Shown here: positions 33,190 to 44,855 of the stretch, piece by piece
Layout of the letters: each line of letters begins with the position of its first letter
Position numbering within the stretch: position 1 is the first letter of the stretch
DNA from: Limnanthes douglasii subsp. nivea
Taxonomy: Eukaryota > Streptophyta > Magnoliopsida > Brassicales > Limnanthaceae
Direction of reading: 5' to 3'
Assembly (NCBI GenBank): GCA_036936605.1
Contig: JAUPFV010000001.1
Span: 246,076,925-246,140,924 of the forward strand
DNA: 64,000 bases
Translations under genes and position numbers: made by a program
Notes under the pieces: model-generated
Seen by the model: only the letters and a program-made list of their open reading frames with translations
What the model was told of the DNA's origin: nothing
Databases searched by the model: none

Positions 33190-34470
33190 AATATTTCTCA
33201 CTCATATTATAAATTTGTTAAGAAGTCGACTAACACTCGTGCCTTTATTGTCATTCTATGTTTAAAATTTATATCGCAATCACTTATCTCCACTGACCAT
33301 TTAGTCAATCTTCATGAGAAATTAGGCTTCTGTAATATATTTTTTAGGGAAGGAATGAGGTTTTATAATTATAGTGTGTTCTTGAGTATAGTCTTATTTT
33401 CCTACCAGTTATTACTAATTCTAGAGGTATTTTGTTTCTAGTTTTAAGTATCTTGTTTGTGTTGGTAGTAAAGATTTAGTTACATAGTACACGAATTCAG
33501 ACTTCCTTCTTTCCTCCCTAATTAGAACTGCGTTAACTACATCATCCGAGAATGCCAAGTACTAGTAAAAGGTTTCTCCATGCTTTGGTTGGTGAAGCCA
33601 AGAATTTATATATGTTATTGAATGCATCATCGCATGTTGGAGTCTATTGTAATCTTTATGCTCCTTTTAGCACTTGGAAGAACGGTCTACATTTGTTCGG
33701 AGATTTAGATAAGAACCTATTGATTGTTGTTAACCTTTTCTTAGTATTGAAGCTTTTTTATATTTGTTGGAGCCTCCTTTGTTGTTAGGTTGGTAAGTTG
33801 GGTGAGATCTAGTTCGATTCCCTTCTCACTTACCATATATCTTAAGAATTTTCTAGACTGAACGCTCAAAGTGTATTTTTCTAGATTTAATGTTAGATTC
33901 ACACGTCTGAGGTTTTTTAACGTCTCAATGATGTATGTCAGATGGTTTTCTTCACGTGAGTTTGTTACCAACATATCAGCAATATAAGCTTCTATGTTTC
34001 TACCTATCCGAGTTGTAAATATTTTATTTCCCAACTTTGATAGGTTGCTCCAATATTTTTTATTCTAAATGGCATTAGTGAATTTTAATGTAGCCTTTTT
34101 TTAGTAATGAACATCATGTGTTCTTGGTTCTTCTATTTCATTTGGATTTGATTTTTCATGTGAAGGCATCCATAAATGATAAAATTTTGTTTCTTGATGT
34201 TGTGTCAATGATTTGATCAATCTTTGGAAGTGGAAGCGGGTCCTTCAGACATGCCTTGTTGAAGTCTGCAAAGTCCACGCACATTCTCCACTTCTTATTT
34301 TTATTTGTTACCAATATATGATTTGTTGTCCATATTGTGTAATCGTTTTCCTCTCAAATCATCATTTGAGAATGATATATTCGGGGTTGTGTTTCTGTAT
34401 AAAAGTGGGGATGTTTTCCCTTGATACATTATTTCAATTTCATCAACATACCTTGTCCTTGAAATTTTTA
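33190..34470 (-). pseudogene. RT and RNase H of E
   Basis: RT N-terminal block near 34300-34210 (MCVDFADFNKACLKDP, LPKIDQIIDTT). 34034-33741: FTTRIGRNIEAYIADMLV, LNLEKYTLSVQSRKFL, MVSEKGIELD, where the second catalytic box is YIAD. RNase H: AFSDDVVNAVLIREE, FVYYVTKSLLPTQTRYLKLE (33545-33400). Linker: TKWSVEISDCDINFK, MTIKARVLVDFL (33290-33200). Stops throughout. Confidence 0.75.
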
Positions 34471-34639
34471 TTATCCAGAGTATGGGTCTCCTCCATAAAC
34501 CAATCTAATTGTTTGTTTGTTCATATCTTGGTCAATATAATCTTCTTCGTCTTTTGGCTTTTTAATGAGTCTTGTTTTGCGCCACTACCTGAACCCTGTT
34601 ATAGTTTCTCATTTTGTTTCTTATAAAATCATTCAATAT

Positions 34640-36120
34640 TACTTCATTTATCAAGATTTGGATTTGTTCATGTAAACCTCAACAATCTTTAGTAAAGTGA
34701 CCTATGACACCATCAAACTTACAGTATTTTTCTGTCTATGTTCTCCTTTGATCAAATAGCTTTCCAGGTCGACTGTACTTGATAGAATATTTTTTTATTT
34801 CATAGATCACGGCCAATGACTCTGTAATCCGTGAATGGTCCCATTTATGGTCGATCTGTTCTTATGTTGCTTCCAACTTTATAGGTAACTTTTAATTTTC
34901 TTATTTGTGATTAATTTAGTCTTGATCTGGGTAAAGGAAAAGCGTTAGTGTTACTTAGTTCTTCATATCTTATGTTATATACGTCATGATACCAAAGCAA
35001 CTCAAATTGGGTTATTAGTGTTTTTCATTTTTTTATGCTCTAGCCACTCCATTCCTTTAGATGAATCGTTCCACTTGGGCTAGCAGATCTCCAAAGTTCA
35101 ATGCTTTCGTTTTTATAATTGCATCATACAAGGTTTGGTGAGGATAAAAGTAGCCTGAGGGTAGGCTGGTAATTTCAAGTGGAGTTTTAAGGCGGCGCGA
35201 GGGTGTTTCAGGGTGGTGTGAAGGTGTTTTAAGATATTTCAAGGTGGAGAGAGAATTGAGCAGCTTGGCAGCAGTAAATTTTTGTTACCCATAGTTAATG
35301 CTGGTGGTTGGGTATTTATAGTATGTAGTTTGGGCCCTTATGGGCTTTCGGGTCAAGTTTAATGGACCCGGGTCATGTTTAAAGACCCATGAGTTTTAAG
35401 CAGATGTGCAGGTAGCTTAGTCAGATAGTGTTTAGGTTTTTTAGTACTTTAGTCATAGTTCGAACTACCTTAAGTTTACAGTGTTCGAAATCATCTGTCC
35501 GGTCCAAAAGTCCTGTCCGAATTAAGTTCTTGTAACCTGTCCGGTTCACGGAGAGATTTACTTTGGGATGCCCTTCCGGGGAGCACTCCGAATTCGGACT
35601 CATCAAGTTTCATTCTTTAACTATTTTTTAAATGCGTCTACGATAAGAAGATCATGGCAATCTTATAACAATTATTTTGTTTCAACGAATCTCTTAATGT
35701 AGCATCTTAGGCTTTCAGTATTTTTTTCTTATTTATAATGGATTATATAGTCCTCATCTTCTTTAATTTCGTTTGAAGTCACGCAATGATTCTTAAATGC
35801 AGTTTGGAGTATCTAGTATTTTTTTTATGCAACCTTTTGGTAGACTATTAAACCATTGCATTGTAGTTTCCCTTAGGATCATGGTAAAAGCTCGACACTT
35901 CATTCCATCATCAGCTCTATATTATATCATTTTGTTATTGAATTTCTAGATGTGGTACTTCAGATATCTGTTACCATCGTATTTATCTATCTTGTGGTTA
36001 TCATAGAACGATGACGTGACTCCAATCAATATTTATTGGGCTTATGGGGACTCTTTGTTTGTTTAAGGTTCTTTATCCTCGTAATAGTCATCTACACCAT
36101 TCATGAACGGGTAAGCCTGT
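34640..36120 (-). pseudogene. Gag of E, interrupted by a solo LTR
   Basis: N-terminal part near 36030-35960 (VTSSFYDNHKIDKYDGNRYLKYHI) resembles the start of the gag capsid region. GMKCRAFTMILRETTMQWFNSLPKG (35900-35830) is the conserved capsid core. The domain is split at 35605/35136 by the solo LTR and resumes with LYDAIIKTKALNFGDLLAQVERFI (35130-35057). A CCHC-like knuckle CKFDGVIGHFTKDC lies at 34733-34692. Stops occur throughout. Confidence 0.7.
35136..35605 (-). repeat. Solo LTR inserted in gag of E
   Basis: 470 bp, on the - strand TGATGAGTCC to CTCACCA, so TG...CA bounded. TATAAATA (35320-35313) and a CT-rich leader (TCAATTCTCTCTCCACC) show the promoter side. Flanks AGGTT (35131-35135) and AGTTT (35606-35610) differ in one base and look like a worn 5-bp target duplication. 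The gag frame of E continues on both sides. No matching second LTR or internal sequence was found in the window. Confidence 0.72.
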
Positions 36121-36499
36121 TTGAACGTTGGCCTTTTCCATTTTGTGCCCCTTGATTTGGTATTTTTATTTGGATTGTTCACCTGGTTGTATTAATATGG
36201 GTGTATGTACACTTGTTGATATTATGGGACACCCTACATTCATCGATGTATCTCATATTATTGTTGCACTTCGGAATAATTTTGTGGGATATCTAGGTAA
36301 GACTTTTTTTGTATTTTAGGCCATACCTGATGGAGCACCTAGATTGGCTGGTGAATAGTCATGGTATGGATAGTGGCATAGTAGAGGCTTATCCCGATAT
36401 TTCTCCCATGTTTGGTATTGTCCCTGCATTCGTGATTTATTGGTCCCATGGGCTTTGATATATTCTTCCCCCTTCTATTATAATTAGACATTAGATTCC

Positions 36500-38460
36500 T
36501 TCTCTTGATCCTTTTTTTGTACGGTTTATTATTTGCCTTTAATCTCTATTATTGGATCCTAGATTGAAGTTTTCTTTTTCTCTCTTTCGTACTCCCCTAT
36601 AGTTGTTCCCATTTTCCCGCGCTTCTTTTTAGAATATATCTTACAACATTCTCGGAGTAACATTATTAGCATCTTCTTCATCTAATGTGTCGACTATCTG
36701 GATGAGAGATTTGAGTATAACAGTTGGGGATAACAGTCGTTCCAGAAATATACAAATATCTAGCTTGTTCATTTCTCAACTATTGAGCTAGACAATCGAT
36801 TTCAGTTAGAGGTATCGCCAAAGTCCTTTTCGACCGTTGGAGCCTCAAACACTAGGGAATTCGTTAGTATATTTGGTTATAATTTTATAACTCAAAAAAA
36901 AATTAACCATGCTAATCATTACTAACTCTTTTTTTTGTTCGTTCGTTAATTTGTAGTATTATAGCAAATTCCCTAGCTTCTTTGGGTGTCTCTTTCTGTT
37001 TTGGTTTGATGCACATGGTTAGTTTTTCTGATGCTGGTTATTTTTTATTTATTTTTCGTAGTTGTAACTTGTTTTACAAGTAGTACATTTTATTTTTTAT
37101 GTACCCCTAAGACTGGTATTTTTAGTATTTCGAATAATGTTCCACCCTAAGTGTAAATAGTAGCGTAGCTAGGACCAAAACGTTATGGTGTCTTAGACTT
37201 TAGGTTGTGGATTATTGACCATAAGAAAATGGGTATCTGAAATACAAATTTCATCTTTTGTTTCTCCTAGAGTAGCTCGAGTGATTAAACTAGAGATAAT
37301 TGGATTTTCTTATTTATATGTAGAAGTTGTTTTCAAATAGTTATGCATCATATAAAACAAACAGAAAAAACTCAATAACAATAAAATTTCAACTTAGCAA
37401 TGCAAAATAAAAAAAATTATGATTTAAGAAAATTTATTTACTCTACAACTCTTTGTTTAAAAAAAACATAGATCAACCCATATTAATCTTTTTATAACTA
37501 GTGAACAAAAAAATAAGACATGGAGCAACACTTATAGTTTGAGAATTAATAATAGAATTCATAGTATCTTTAAAATTTTGATTGTATAATTTTGATTATC
37601 TAAATTATGTATAATTTGTAACTTTTGTATATTTAAATTATAAAATTCAAAACAATAAATTATAAAATTTAAAACAATAAATTATAACTTAGGAATATTT
37701 ATAGTTATTTTTTTATAGTGACTTTTAAGTATCTATTATATTTTGTTTATTCACAAGAACATGTCTTATATTTGATTTAACATTTGTAAAATAAAGCGTC
37801 ATTTTATCTAAAAATCCGAAAGAATAGTATTGATTCTTCTAGTAGCCTATTAATAATAGTGTGATTCCTCGTAGTCTAATTGTCTGTGAGAGATAGTGAG
37901 ACTATTAATAAATGGTTAAATTTTTGAATCAATTTTATAAATTTTGTTTAGTCTTTTTATTTCAGTTTTTGGTTCGGCCATTTGATATATTTTTAGTGAA
38001 TTTTTAAATCTATATATTTTTTAATAAAAAATTTATAAAACAATTCATATTAGCATCTTTAATATTAAGACTTATCCTATATAATAGAAATTTAATCAAA
38101 ATAGAATTTTAAAACTAAATATAGGTACTAAAAATTTTAAAGTATAATATTTGGTTTCTAAAACTTATAGAAGTTTAAATATAATTGATGCAATTGTGTC
38201 CTGAATTTATTAAAAATAATTATCATGTACCAAAAATTTAGTTAAAATATAGGGTTATTTTCATTATAATATCAAAATAAGTTCATAATCCAATTTTAGT
38301 CCATCCTAAAATGCCTATTTCTTTTATGACCTAAAAAAAGTTTTTTAAGTCATTTTAGTACCAAACATTTCAAAAATACCTACTTTACCCTTACTGTTTT
38401 ACTAACCCTTGTTTGTATTATAATCTAGTAATTTCTAGCAAAAAAAAATCTTTTTTTTGT
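36500..38460. other. No gene recognised
   Basis: AT-rich sequence with long T and A runs. It probably contains the 5' end of E, but no LTR pair or primer-binding site could be placed. 38260-38450 has the look of a transposon end but no partner was confirmed. Confidence 0.4.
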
Positions 38461-38465
38461 AAAGT

Positions 38466-38557
38466 TCGTATCTTTTGATTTATAATTCTAATTATAAAAT
38501 CGAAAGCACCGTTGTGTTTATATTTACGAGACGAATCAAACAAGTGGTCTATATTGT
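38466..38557 (-). repeat. Left arm of an inverted repeat flanking element D
   Basis: CGTATCTTTTGAT... to GAATCAAACAAGT is, reversed, very similar to 47069-47150 (ACTTGTTTGATTC ... AAAAGATACGGA). It lies directly against the left LTR of D. It probably marks an older inverted-repeat transposon into which D inserted. Confidence 0.65.
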
Positions 38558-38912
38558 TGAGTTAAGGTTTTGCCTAAGTTAGTTGTAAAGAGAGAATTCT
38601 AGAGAGAAAGAACTATAGAGTTTTTAGAGAGAGAAAGTGCAAGTACAAAATGAGTTTCAAAGTAAAAGTGTTCAACCCATTAATTGAGTAGCTTTTCCCT
38701 TTATATAGAGGAGCCAAGACTTAGCCTCAAACTGAAATCAGTTACAATAATGGGCTAATTGTTGTTTAGTTATCACCAATTATACATATTCACAAATATT
38801 CCATAAAACTTACATCATTTACAAATTAAGGACAAAATTTATATTACTTACAATTAAATCCTTAAATTTACATTATTTATAATCTAGTCCTTCAAATCAT
38901 ATTTCCATATTA
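38558..38912 (-). repeat. 3' LTR of element D
   Basis: On the + strand TGAGTTAAGG to CCATATTA (the outermost base of the element's TG start is mutated). Preceded, in element sense, by purine-rich AATGGGGCTTC. TATA-like CTATATAAAGG on the - strand near 38703. Confidence 0.88.
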
Positions 38913-39309
38913 GAAGCCCCATTAGTTCTCATGTCAGTAAATGAATGAGAACAAACAAGTCTTCGAAATCAATTGTCTTCGAATCTTAATATCTTCTAAA
39001 ATTTCCATATGTTGTATAACTTGTGATAAACTTAAAACAAGCATTCGAAGCATATGCTAATCAAATAAATAATAAAAACAAAATTGCCTCGAAACAGTAT
39101 AAGAAAATGTTGCCTTGAAATATGATCTGAAATAGATCGTCTTCGAATAACCATCTTCGAATATAACTGTTACGCATATGAATGTAACTGTTAAATTCAT
39201 CATAACCCTAGAGGTCTAGCATGACAGATGTCGAGCATCTAATCAATTCACCGATTTTTATTCCAACCTATCATCATAGAGGTCTTTCCATCTTCACACG
39301 CCTTCTCTC

Positions 39310-39330
39310 GCCTTAGTATATATACAACCT
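39310..39330 (+). promoter_or_regulatory. TATA-like box before antisense ORF of D
   Basis: TTAGTATATATACAACC (core 39317-39324), about 170 bp before the ATG at 39491. It is followed by a CT-rich stretch and TTTTAGAGGGAAGTCAGAGC. The order matches the boxes in A and B. Confidence 0.55.
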
Positions 39331-39490
39331 TCCTTTCATTTTTACTCTCATCACACACAAACCTTTTTAGAGGGAAGTCAGAGCTTTTGGATACCTTCAT
39401 CGTGTTCTTCCCCTTTTCTCAGTATTTTCGACAGAAAATTCAAGTTTTCTGATAAATCTTCATCCTCTCCGATCAACCCTCACTTGTTTT

Positions 39491-42388
39491 ATGAGAAAGA
39501 AACCAAGAACCAAAAAATCAAAGGCCATCTTACCCAAATCACCAGGATCTCCAGACTCTGACACTAATTTAGTCTTCAGATCATACGACTACTTCTGTAT
39601 CACACAAAGAGCTGAAGAATACAAGAAAGCAGGATTGATCAATAGCCTCGGAGTTGGAACTACCACTGAAATAATCTATTACGGTAAATTCGATCATACT
39701 AAAGTTCCAATTTTTTCGCCTTCTTCCACAGTCGAAGACAATTCCTCATCTAAAATATTAGGACCTAAAACACCTCGAGCCTCCTCATCTTAGAGTAATA
39801 TTTCTCCTTTGATTAGTGGAAAATCCCCCCTAAAACCAAAGATAAATATCCCCTCTTCGAATCACTTTTTGGAAACCAGAAAAAGGAGAAGTTTCATAAC
39901 AATGGGAGATGAATCAGAAATTATTCGAAGTGCTTCCCCTCCAACTACAAATGCTGGAAATCCTCCTCAAATAGAAGTAATTGAGGAATCTTCTCGATCT
40001 GATGACCCCTTACCAAAATCTATTAACCCACAATCTCAACACCCTCGAGAATAGACATCGAAAGCTAACGAGGTCGATTCAGAAGCTACAAAAACCGATC
40101 GCGAAGCTGATTCTGGTGATGGGAACTCTACAATTACCCAGAAACCTCAAGAAGAAGTAGATGATTGCTTCGTTTCCGAAGAGGAAAGAGAAAAAATTGG
40201 AAGAAACTTAATGGACCTTGAAATAAAATATATCATCGCGCTAAGAAAGGTTCGCTACATATACTATTAAAATAGCCAAGTTTCGGCTCTGAAAAAAAAG
40301 TGGGGAATGGGAGATAATATAATTCTTCGTCTGCCAAAGGAAGAAGAAACTCCTCTGGACTGCAAAGATGATGAATTAATAGTCTATCTTGAAATCATCA
40401 ACTTGGGTCTTTGGTTTCCACTAGATCCAATGATCGTGGAATACTTCGAACTCCTCAGCTTATGCCCTACCCAGTTGACACCGAATCAGTGGTTCACCCT
40501 TATGTCAGTGATCATGGCGTCTCGAGTGTCCAAAATTCCCATGAGCATCAAAGACTTCATCTCACTAATCCAATTGTCGAAAGGTACGAAGCTTCCCTTT
40601 TACTACCTCACCTTAATAGATGACCTAAAGATCATCGATAATCTTTTAGAGGCTGAGAAATTATGGAAACAGAATTTCGTCTTTATATCAAGAGCGTGGG
40701 AAAATGGCAAAGTGATTTCCGAATCCAATCCTTCAGAGCTAACTCTCGTCTGGAGTAGCAATCGTAAGCTCTTCAAAAAAATTATTTTCTAATATAAAAT
40801 TTACCTTTTCTTTTATCCTCAACTTTTTGTTTTACTAATTTGTTTCAGAAATTGCGAAGCGTTACTCAACACGTCGAAAAGTTGCTAAGGAAATCTTACA
40901 ACAACTCGTTGTTTGGGCTGAGAAAGAATGAAATAATGCATTTCATACTGCCTTTCAGCCCATCAATTTTCTCTATTGTCATATGTTCCCAATCAGAGAA
41001 GGTGGCTTGCCTTCTCAAGATTTAACATCAGAACCGGATCTGAAGCTTGTCTGCCAATAAATATCTCAACCTAACAACAAAGTCTTCCTTCTCATTCACA
41101 ACAGATTGGATAGCCATCTCCCAAAAAAAAATGCCAAAGAAAAAAAGGGTAAAAAAAGAGCTAGCACATCTGGTGCTAGCCCTTCCACACCATCAAAGCC
41201 AAAGCATCGAAAACGAAAAACTGCAAAATAAAATCTCTCACCTATCGAAGAGGGAAAAGACCAAGAACCTTCATCAAAGAAAAAGAAAACTTCATCTGGT
41301 TCCCAAGGAAAGAAAAAGAAGCAAATGACAATCACTTCATACGCTTTGCTTGATGAAGAAGATGTCACTGTTGCTGAAAACCCACAAAATCCTTCAATCG
41401 AAAATCAATAAAAAAAACAATCATATCATAGTCGTCGAAGATAGTACCTCCAATGAGAACCAAGCCACTGCAGCCTTCGATCCCGATGTGTTTAGCAACT
41501 TCAAAAACACCGAAGCACTTACTAGTGAAGAAGACTATGTTCTTCAAGTCATCCAAAACCATATGCTTGACTTTGGAAGACCAACAACAATTGAAATTTA
41601 TCCAAAAACTACCCATTCTCTTGAACCCGTCATCCCAATGATTCAAGGTCCTAGCACATCGGAACTAAGTGTTCCTTCTCCAAATCCTGCAATCGCTGTC
41701 GCACTTCAACCATTTGTCGAACTTGATATTGCAGCAAAAACACTTGCTTCCCAAGTCGAAGCTTCTCAAAACCATCTAAAGGAGTTGGCCAAATATATGG
41801 TTTACTACAAGGAAGCTTACGAAGCTGAGAAAAAGCTTAGAGAAACTTTGCACGACAAGGTTATTCAACAATTTCATGGTTATTAAATGGCGAGGTCCGA
41901 ACTCATAAAGGGTGCTCTCTGCATGAAGAATCATCTGCGAATCAGCCGTATCGTGGATCCAGCATTGATGATGAATTCTCACAAAGCAGAAATAAACAAG
42001 CTCAAGACTAACCATACTACTGAACTGCCCACTGAAAAATCCAACTCCAGTAAGCTTCAAAATTCTCTTACTCTTTGTGAGACAAAAAACAAAGAACTAA
42101 CCGATGAAATGACTAAATTAAAGAAAGATTTCGAAACAGAGAAAACCACTGCTATAGCTGCTGCCCAGGTCGAGCTTTCAAAGGATATGCAAACAGGTAT
42201 CAACATCGGAAAATAAGATGCAACAATACTCCTTCTTCGAGAACTTCACGCTGCTTATCCAAAAATCGACCTTACAAGTTTTTGGAATGATATCCCTGAA
42301 TAATATGCCCAAGTGAAGCCTCCGATCCTGTTCCTGGACCATCATCCTCATAACACGACTCGTCCGAAGAAGAAGAGTCTTCTGATTA
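39491..42388 (+). pseudogene. Antisense ORF of element D (putative gypsy-type transposon protein)
   Basis: 39491-40763 reads in one frame with only three stops: MRKKPRTKKSK, FRSYDYFCITQRAEEYKKAGL, an acidic linker, then from 40307 the conserved domain MGDNIILRLPKEEE, LGLWFPLDPMIVEYFELLSLCPTQLTPNQW, PFYYLTLIDDL, FISRAWENGK. An intron (40764-40848) follows. Exon 2: IAKRYSTRRKVAKEILQQLVVWAEKE, NNAFHTAFQPINFL, a lysine-rich nuclear-localisation-like stretch (GKKRAS, KHRKRK). After a frameshift, 41350-42216 gives a long coiled coil (NHLKELAKYMVYYKEAYEAEKKL), then LHAAYPKIDLTSFWNDIP and an acidic serine end at 42388. Its function is unknown. It is the least damaged copy in the window. Confidence 0.78.
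40764..40848 (+). other. Intron of the antisense ORF of D
   Basis: GTAAGC donor after TGGAGTAGCAATC and TTTGTTTCAG acceptor; 85 bp. Splicing gives W-S-S-N-Q-I-A-K-R-Y in frame. B has GTAAGT at the same codon position, and A has a TTTTATTTTAG acceptor before the same exon. Confidence 0.65.
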
Positions 42389-42936
42389 ATTTTATCACTT
42401 TTTTGTGTCATAATAGAAAAAAAATTGTATCTCACGGAATTACTCTAAATGACAAATGGTTATCTATGTTTTATTATTCTCTTTGCATATTATTCAATGC
42501 TAAGTTTAATAACAAAACAATTACTTACCACCTTGAAAACCTTAACGAAATTGATGAACGCAGTAGCCCTTCGAAAAAATCTCAATATGTAGTTCTTCGT
42601 AAAAATCTCAGAGCGTAGTTCTTCGAAAAAATCTCAGTGTGCTATTAAGCATCCACTTTGAAATAAAAATATAATCTAGTTATTAAACATGGTTGTTTCT
42701 TCGAAAAGTGTCATAAACACTTCAGAACAATCTACTCTTAACTAATCTCAAAGGTGATCAATCTTTGATGAATTGCTAAGATAGTATTCAAACATTTGTA
42801 AACAACCATTGGCCAATGAACAAACTTTATTGATCATATTGAATATGTACACGACGCCTCATTAAAACCTCCATGGGCCAACAGGATAGGAAAGAGTGCG
42901 CCATTCAAACAAAAATTCCAAAGTACAAAAATATAT

Positions 42937-44315
42937 CTACTTCCAATAAAGCTTCAAGTGCTGGATATTCCACGGATGTTGAATCATCCTCGCCTCAAAA
43001 TCACAAACACGATAAGACCCCAGTTTGATTCTTTCAATAACTGTATAAGGCCCTTCCCAATTTGGAGCCATGTTTCCGAGGTTCTTCTCCTTTGTGTGCA
43101 AGAAAACGTTTCGCAACACCTTATCACCTTCTTTAAATTCTCTTCTCTTCAGTTTCGAATCATATCTATTTCTCATAAGAGTTTGATAATGAATTACATT
43201 CAAACGAGCTCGAACTCTTGTTCCTCAATTAAATCCAAATTAGCCCTTCAAATTTCATCATTAGATCTTTCATAATATTCATATATTCTAAAAGATGACA
43301 TCATAGATTCAATGGAACTGACTGCATCCATACCATATGCCGAAGCAAAAGGAGTCTCTTTTGTAGCCTCTCTTGGAGTTGTTCGATAAGTCCAAAGTAC
43401 CTCTTGCAAATAGTTTGGCCATTTTCCCGATGCCCCCGAGAAATTATTCTTTAAGCCATCTAAAATCGTTATGTTTGTCACTTCCACTTGTCCATTAGCT
43501 TGAGGATGAAAAGGCGTCGAAAAACATTGTTGAATTCCTTTAGAAATGCAAAATGCAGTCATTTCCCTATTATTAAACTGAGGGCCGTTATCTGTTGTAA
43601 TCCTCCGAGGAACCCCAAAAAGACAACAGATACTATTTACAATAAATTTTGATGACATCGTTTGCCTTTGTTCCTGATAACGGTTCTGCCTCTGCCCACT
43701 TTATAAAATAATCAACCGCTAAAATTATCATTTGTCCTCCCTTAGAAGCCATCGGCAAAGGTCCTACTAGATCAATTCCCCATCTATCAAATGGTACCAC
43801 ATCGGATATAGACATAAGTGTTACTGCTGGCCTGTGAATAGCATTGGCATATCTCTGACAAGTATCACAACCTTGGACTAAATTTTTAGCATCGTTGATG
43901 ATTGTAGGCCAATAAAACCCTGCAAGTAAAACTCAACGTGATAAAGCTTTGAACCCACAATGAGCTGACCCTTCACCATCATACAACTCTGACAAGACTT
44001 CTTGTGATTCTTACTTGCTTAAACATCGTAATAATGGCAATCTCAATGCCTTTTATATAATATCCCATCCAGAACTATATATCTGAAGGCTTTACCCCTT
44101 ATTTTTTTGGCCAATTGTGAATCATCTGGCAATAATCCTTGAGTCAAAAAATTAAGGATATCTGACCTCCAATTGCGTCGACTTTCATCAGTGGTAAAAC
44201 ATTCTTCTATGCATTCACATTGGCTAGATTGAGTAATAAGTGAAGGATTTTCTTGTAGCAAAATCCAAGGATATTCTTCTTTGTAAGCAATATTTGCTAA
44301 AGAATCAGCCACCAT
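42937..44315 (-). pseudogene. Integrase of element D, nearly intact
   Basis: 44315-44043: VADSLANIAYKEEYPWILLQE, FRYIVLDGILYKRH. The zinc region is frameshifted between 44040 and 43820. Core: DRWGIDLVGPLPM (D), TTDNGPQFN (D), HPQANGQVEVTN (E) at 43815-43480, so the D-D-E set is complete across a frame change near 43640. LQEVLWTYRTTPREATKETPFASAYGMDAV follows. 43203-42937 is the C-terminal domain (RNRYDSKLKRREFKEGDKVLRNVF, MAPNWEGPYTVIERI), ending HLKLYWK and a stop. This enzyme inserts the cDNA; the frame breaks stop it here. Confidence 0.85.
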
Positions 44316-44321
44316 GTTACT

Positions 44322-44756
44322 TCATCTCCCAATATATTCCACAACAACGTTGTCAAACAAAAGCATTAAATTTCGAATCTCCCGAAGATACAAACTCAAA
44401 CGATCCTTCCTTGCTTCGGAAAACCCAGATACCTGATTTGCTAATAGTTGAGAATCCGTTTCCAAGTGCACTGAATTTGCCCCACAAATGTTTTCCAGTC
44501 TTAAACTTGCCAAAGCAACTTCGTATTCAACTTCAATGTCAGAAGCATGAAAGCCAAATTTAATTGATTGAACCATTTTCTCTCCCGTCGGAGCTATTAG
44601 CTGAACCCCAGCACTGAACCCTGATATATTGGATCCTCCATTTGTTCGAACAACCCACCTCGAATCGACAAGTTTGGCTTCTTTAGTTTCTTTCTCATCT
44701 GATCGGCCTGAATGGAACTCAACAAAAAAATCTGCCAATGCTTGTGCCTTGGTCAT
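44322..44756 (-). pseudogene. Second RNase H of element D
   Basis: TKAQALADFFVEF linker, then RWVVRTNGGSNISGFSAGVQLIAPTGEK, where the first catalytic aspartate of relatives (VDGSSN) is N. Then VEYEVALASLRLENICGANSV, LETDSQLLANQVSG, LYLREIRNLMLLFDNVVVEYIGR. The frame is open for 145 codons. The domain is the extra RNase H typical of Tat-clade elements. It probably processes RNA-DNA hybrids, but the N substitution would disable it. Confidence 0.8.
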
Positions 44757-44855
44757 CCCCCAAATCCACTAATCATTTGGTCATCCTCCCCGAAATAAGA
44801 TATCATAATCCCTCAACTCCACTGATCATTTGGTCATCCTTCCCGAAATATCAGG

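Larger units (their letters stand above)
32330..36500 (-). mobile_element. Old Ty3/gypsy Tat-like remnant E, reverse orientation
   Basis: On the - strand from right to left: gag (36120-34640), RT (about 34470-33741), RNase H (33545-33350), linker to second RNase H (33300-33190), and the integrase zinc region (32710-32330). It ends exactly at the LTR end of A. All frames are broken. Protease was not found between gag and RT. RT reads KWRMCVDFADFNKACLKDPL at about 34300, and the YIDD box is YIAD (33978-33967). No LTR of its own was recognised. It is the oldest-looking retroelement here and was split by A and by a solo LTR. Confidence 0.72.

Noticed and set aside
37140..37290. Possible SINE or hAT end
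   Set aside because: A phrase like GTAGCGTAGCTAGGACC looked repeat-like, but no A/B box, tail or flanking duplication was seen.
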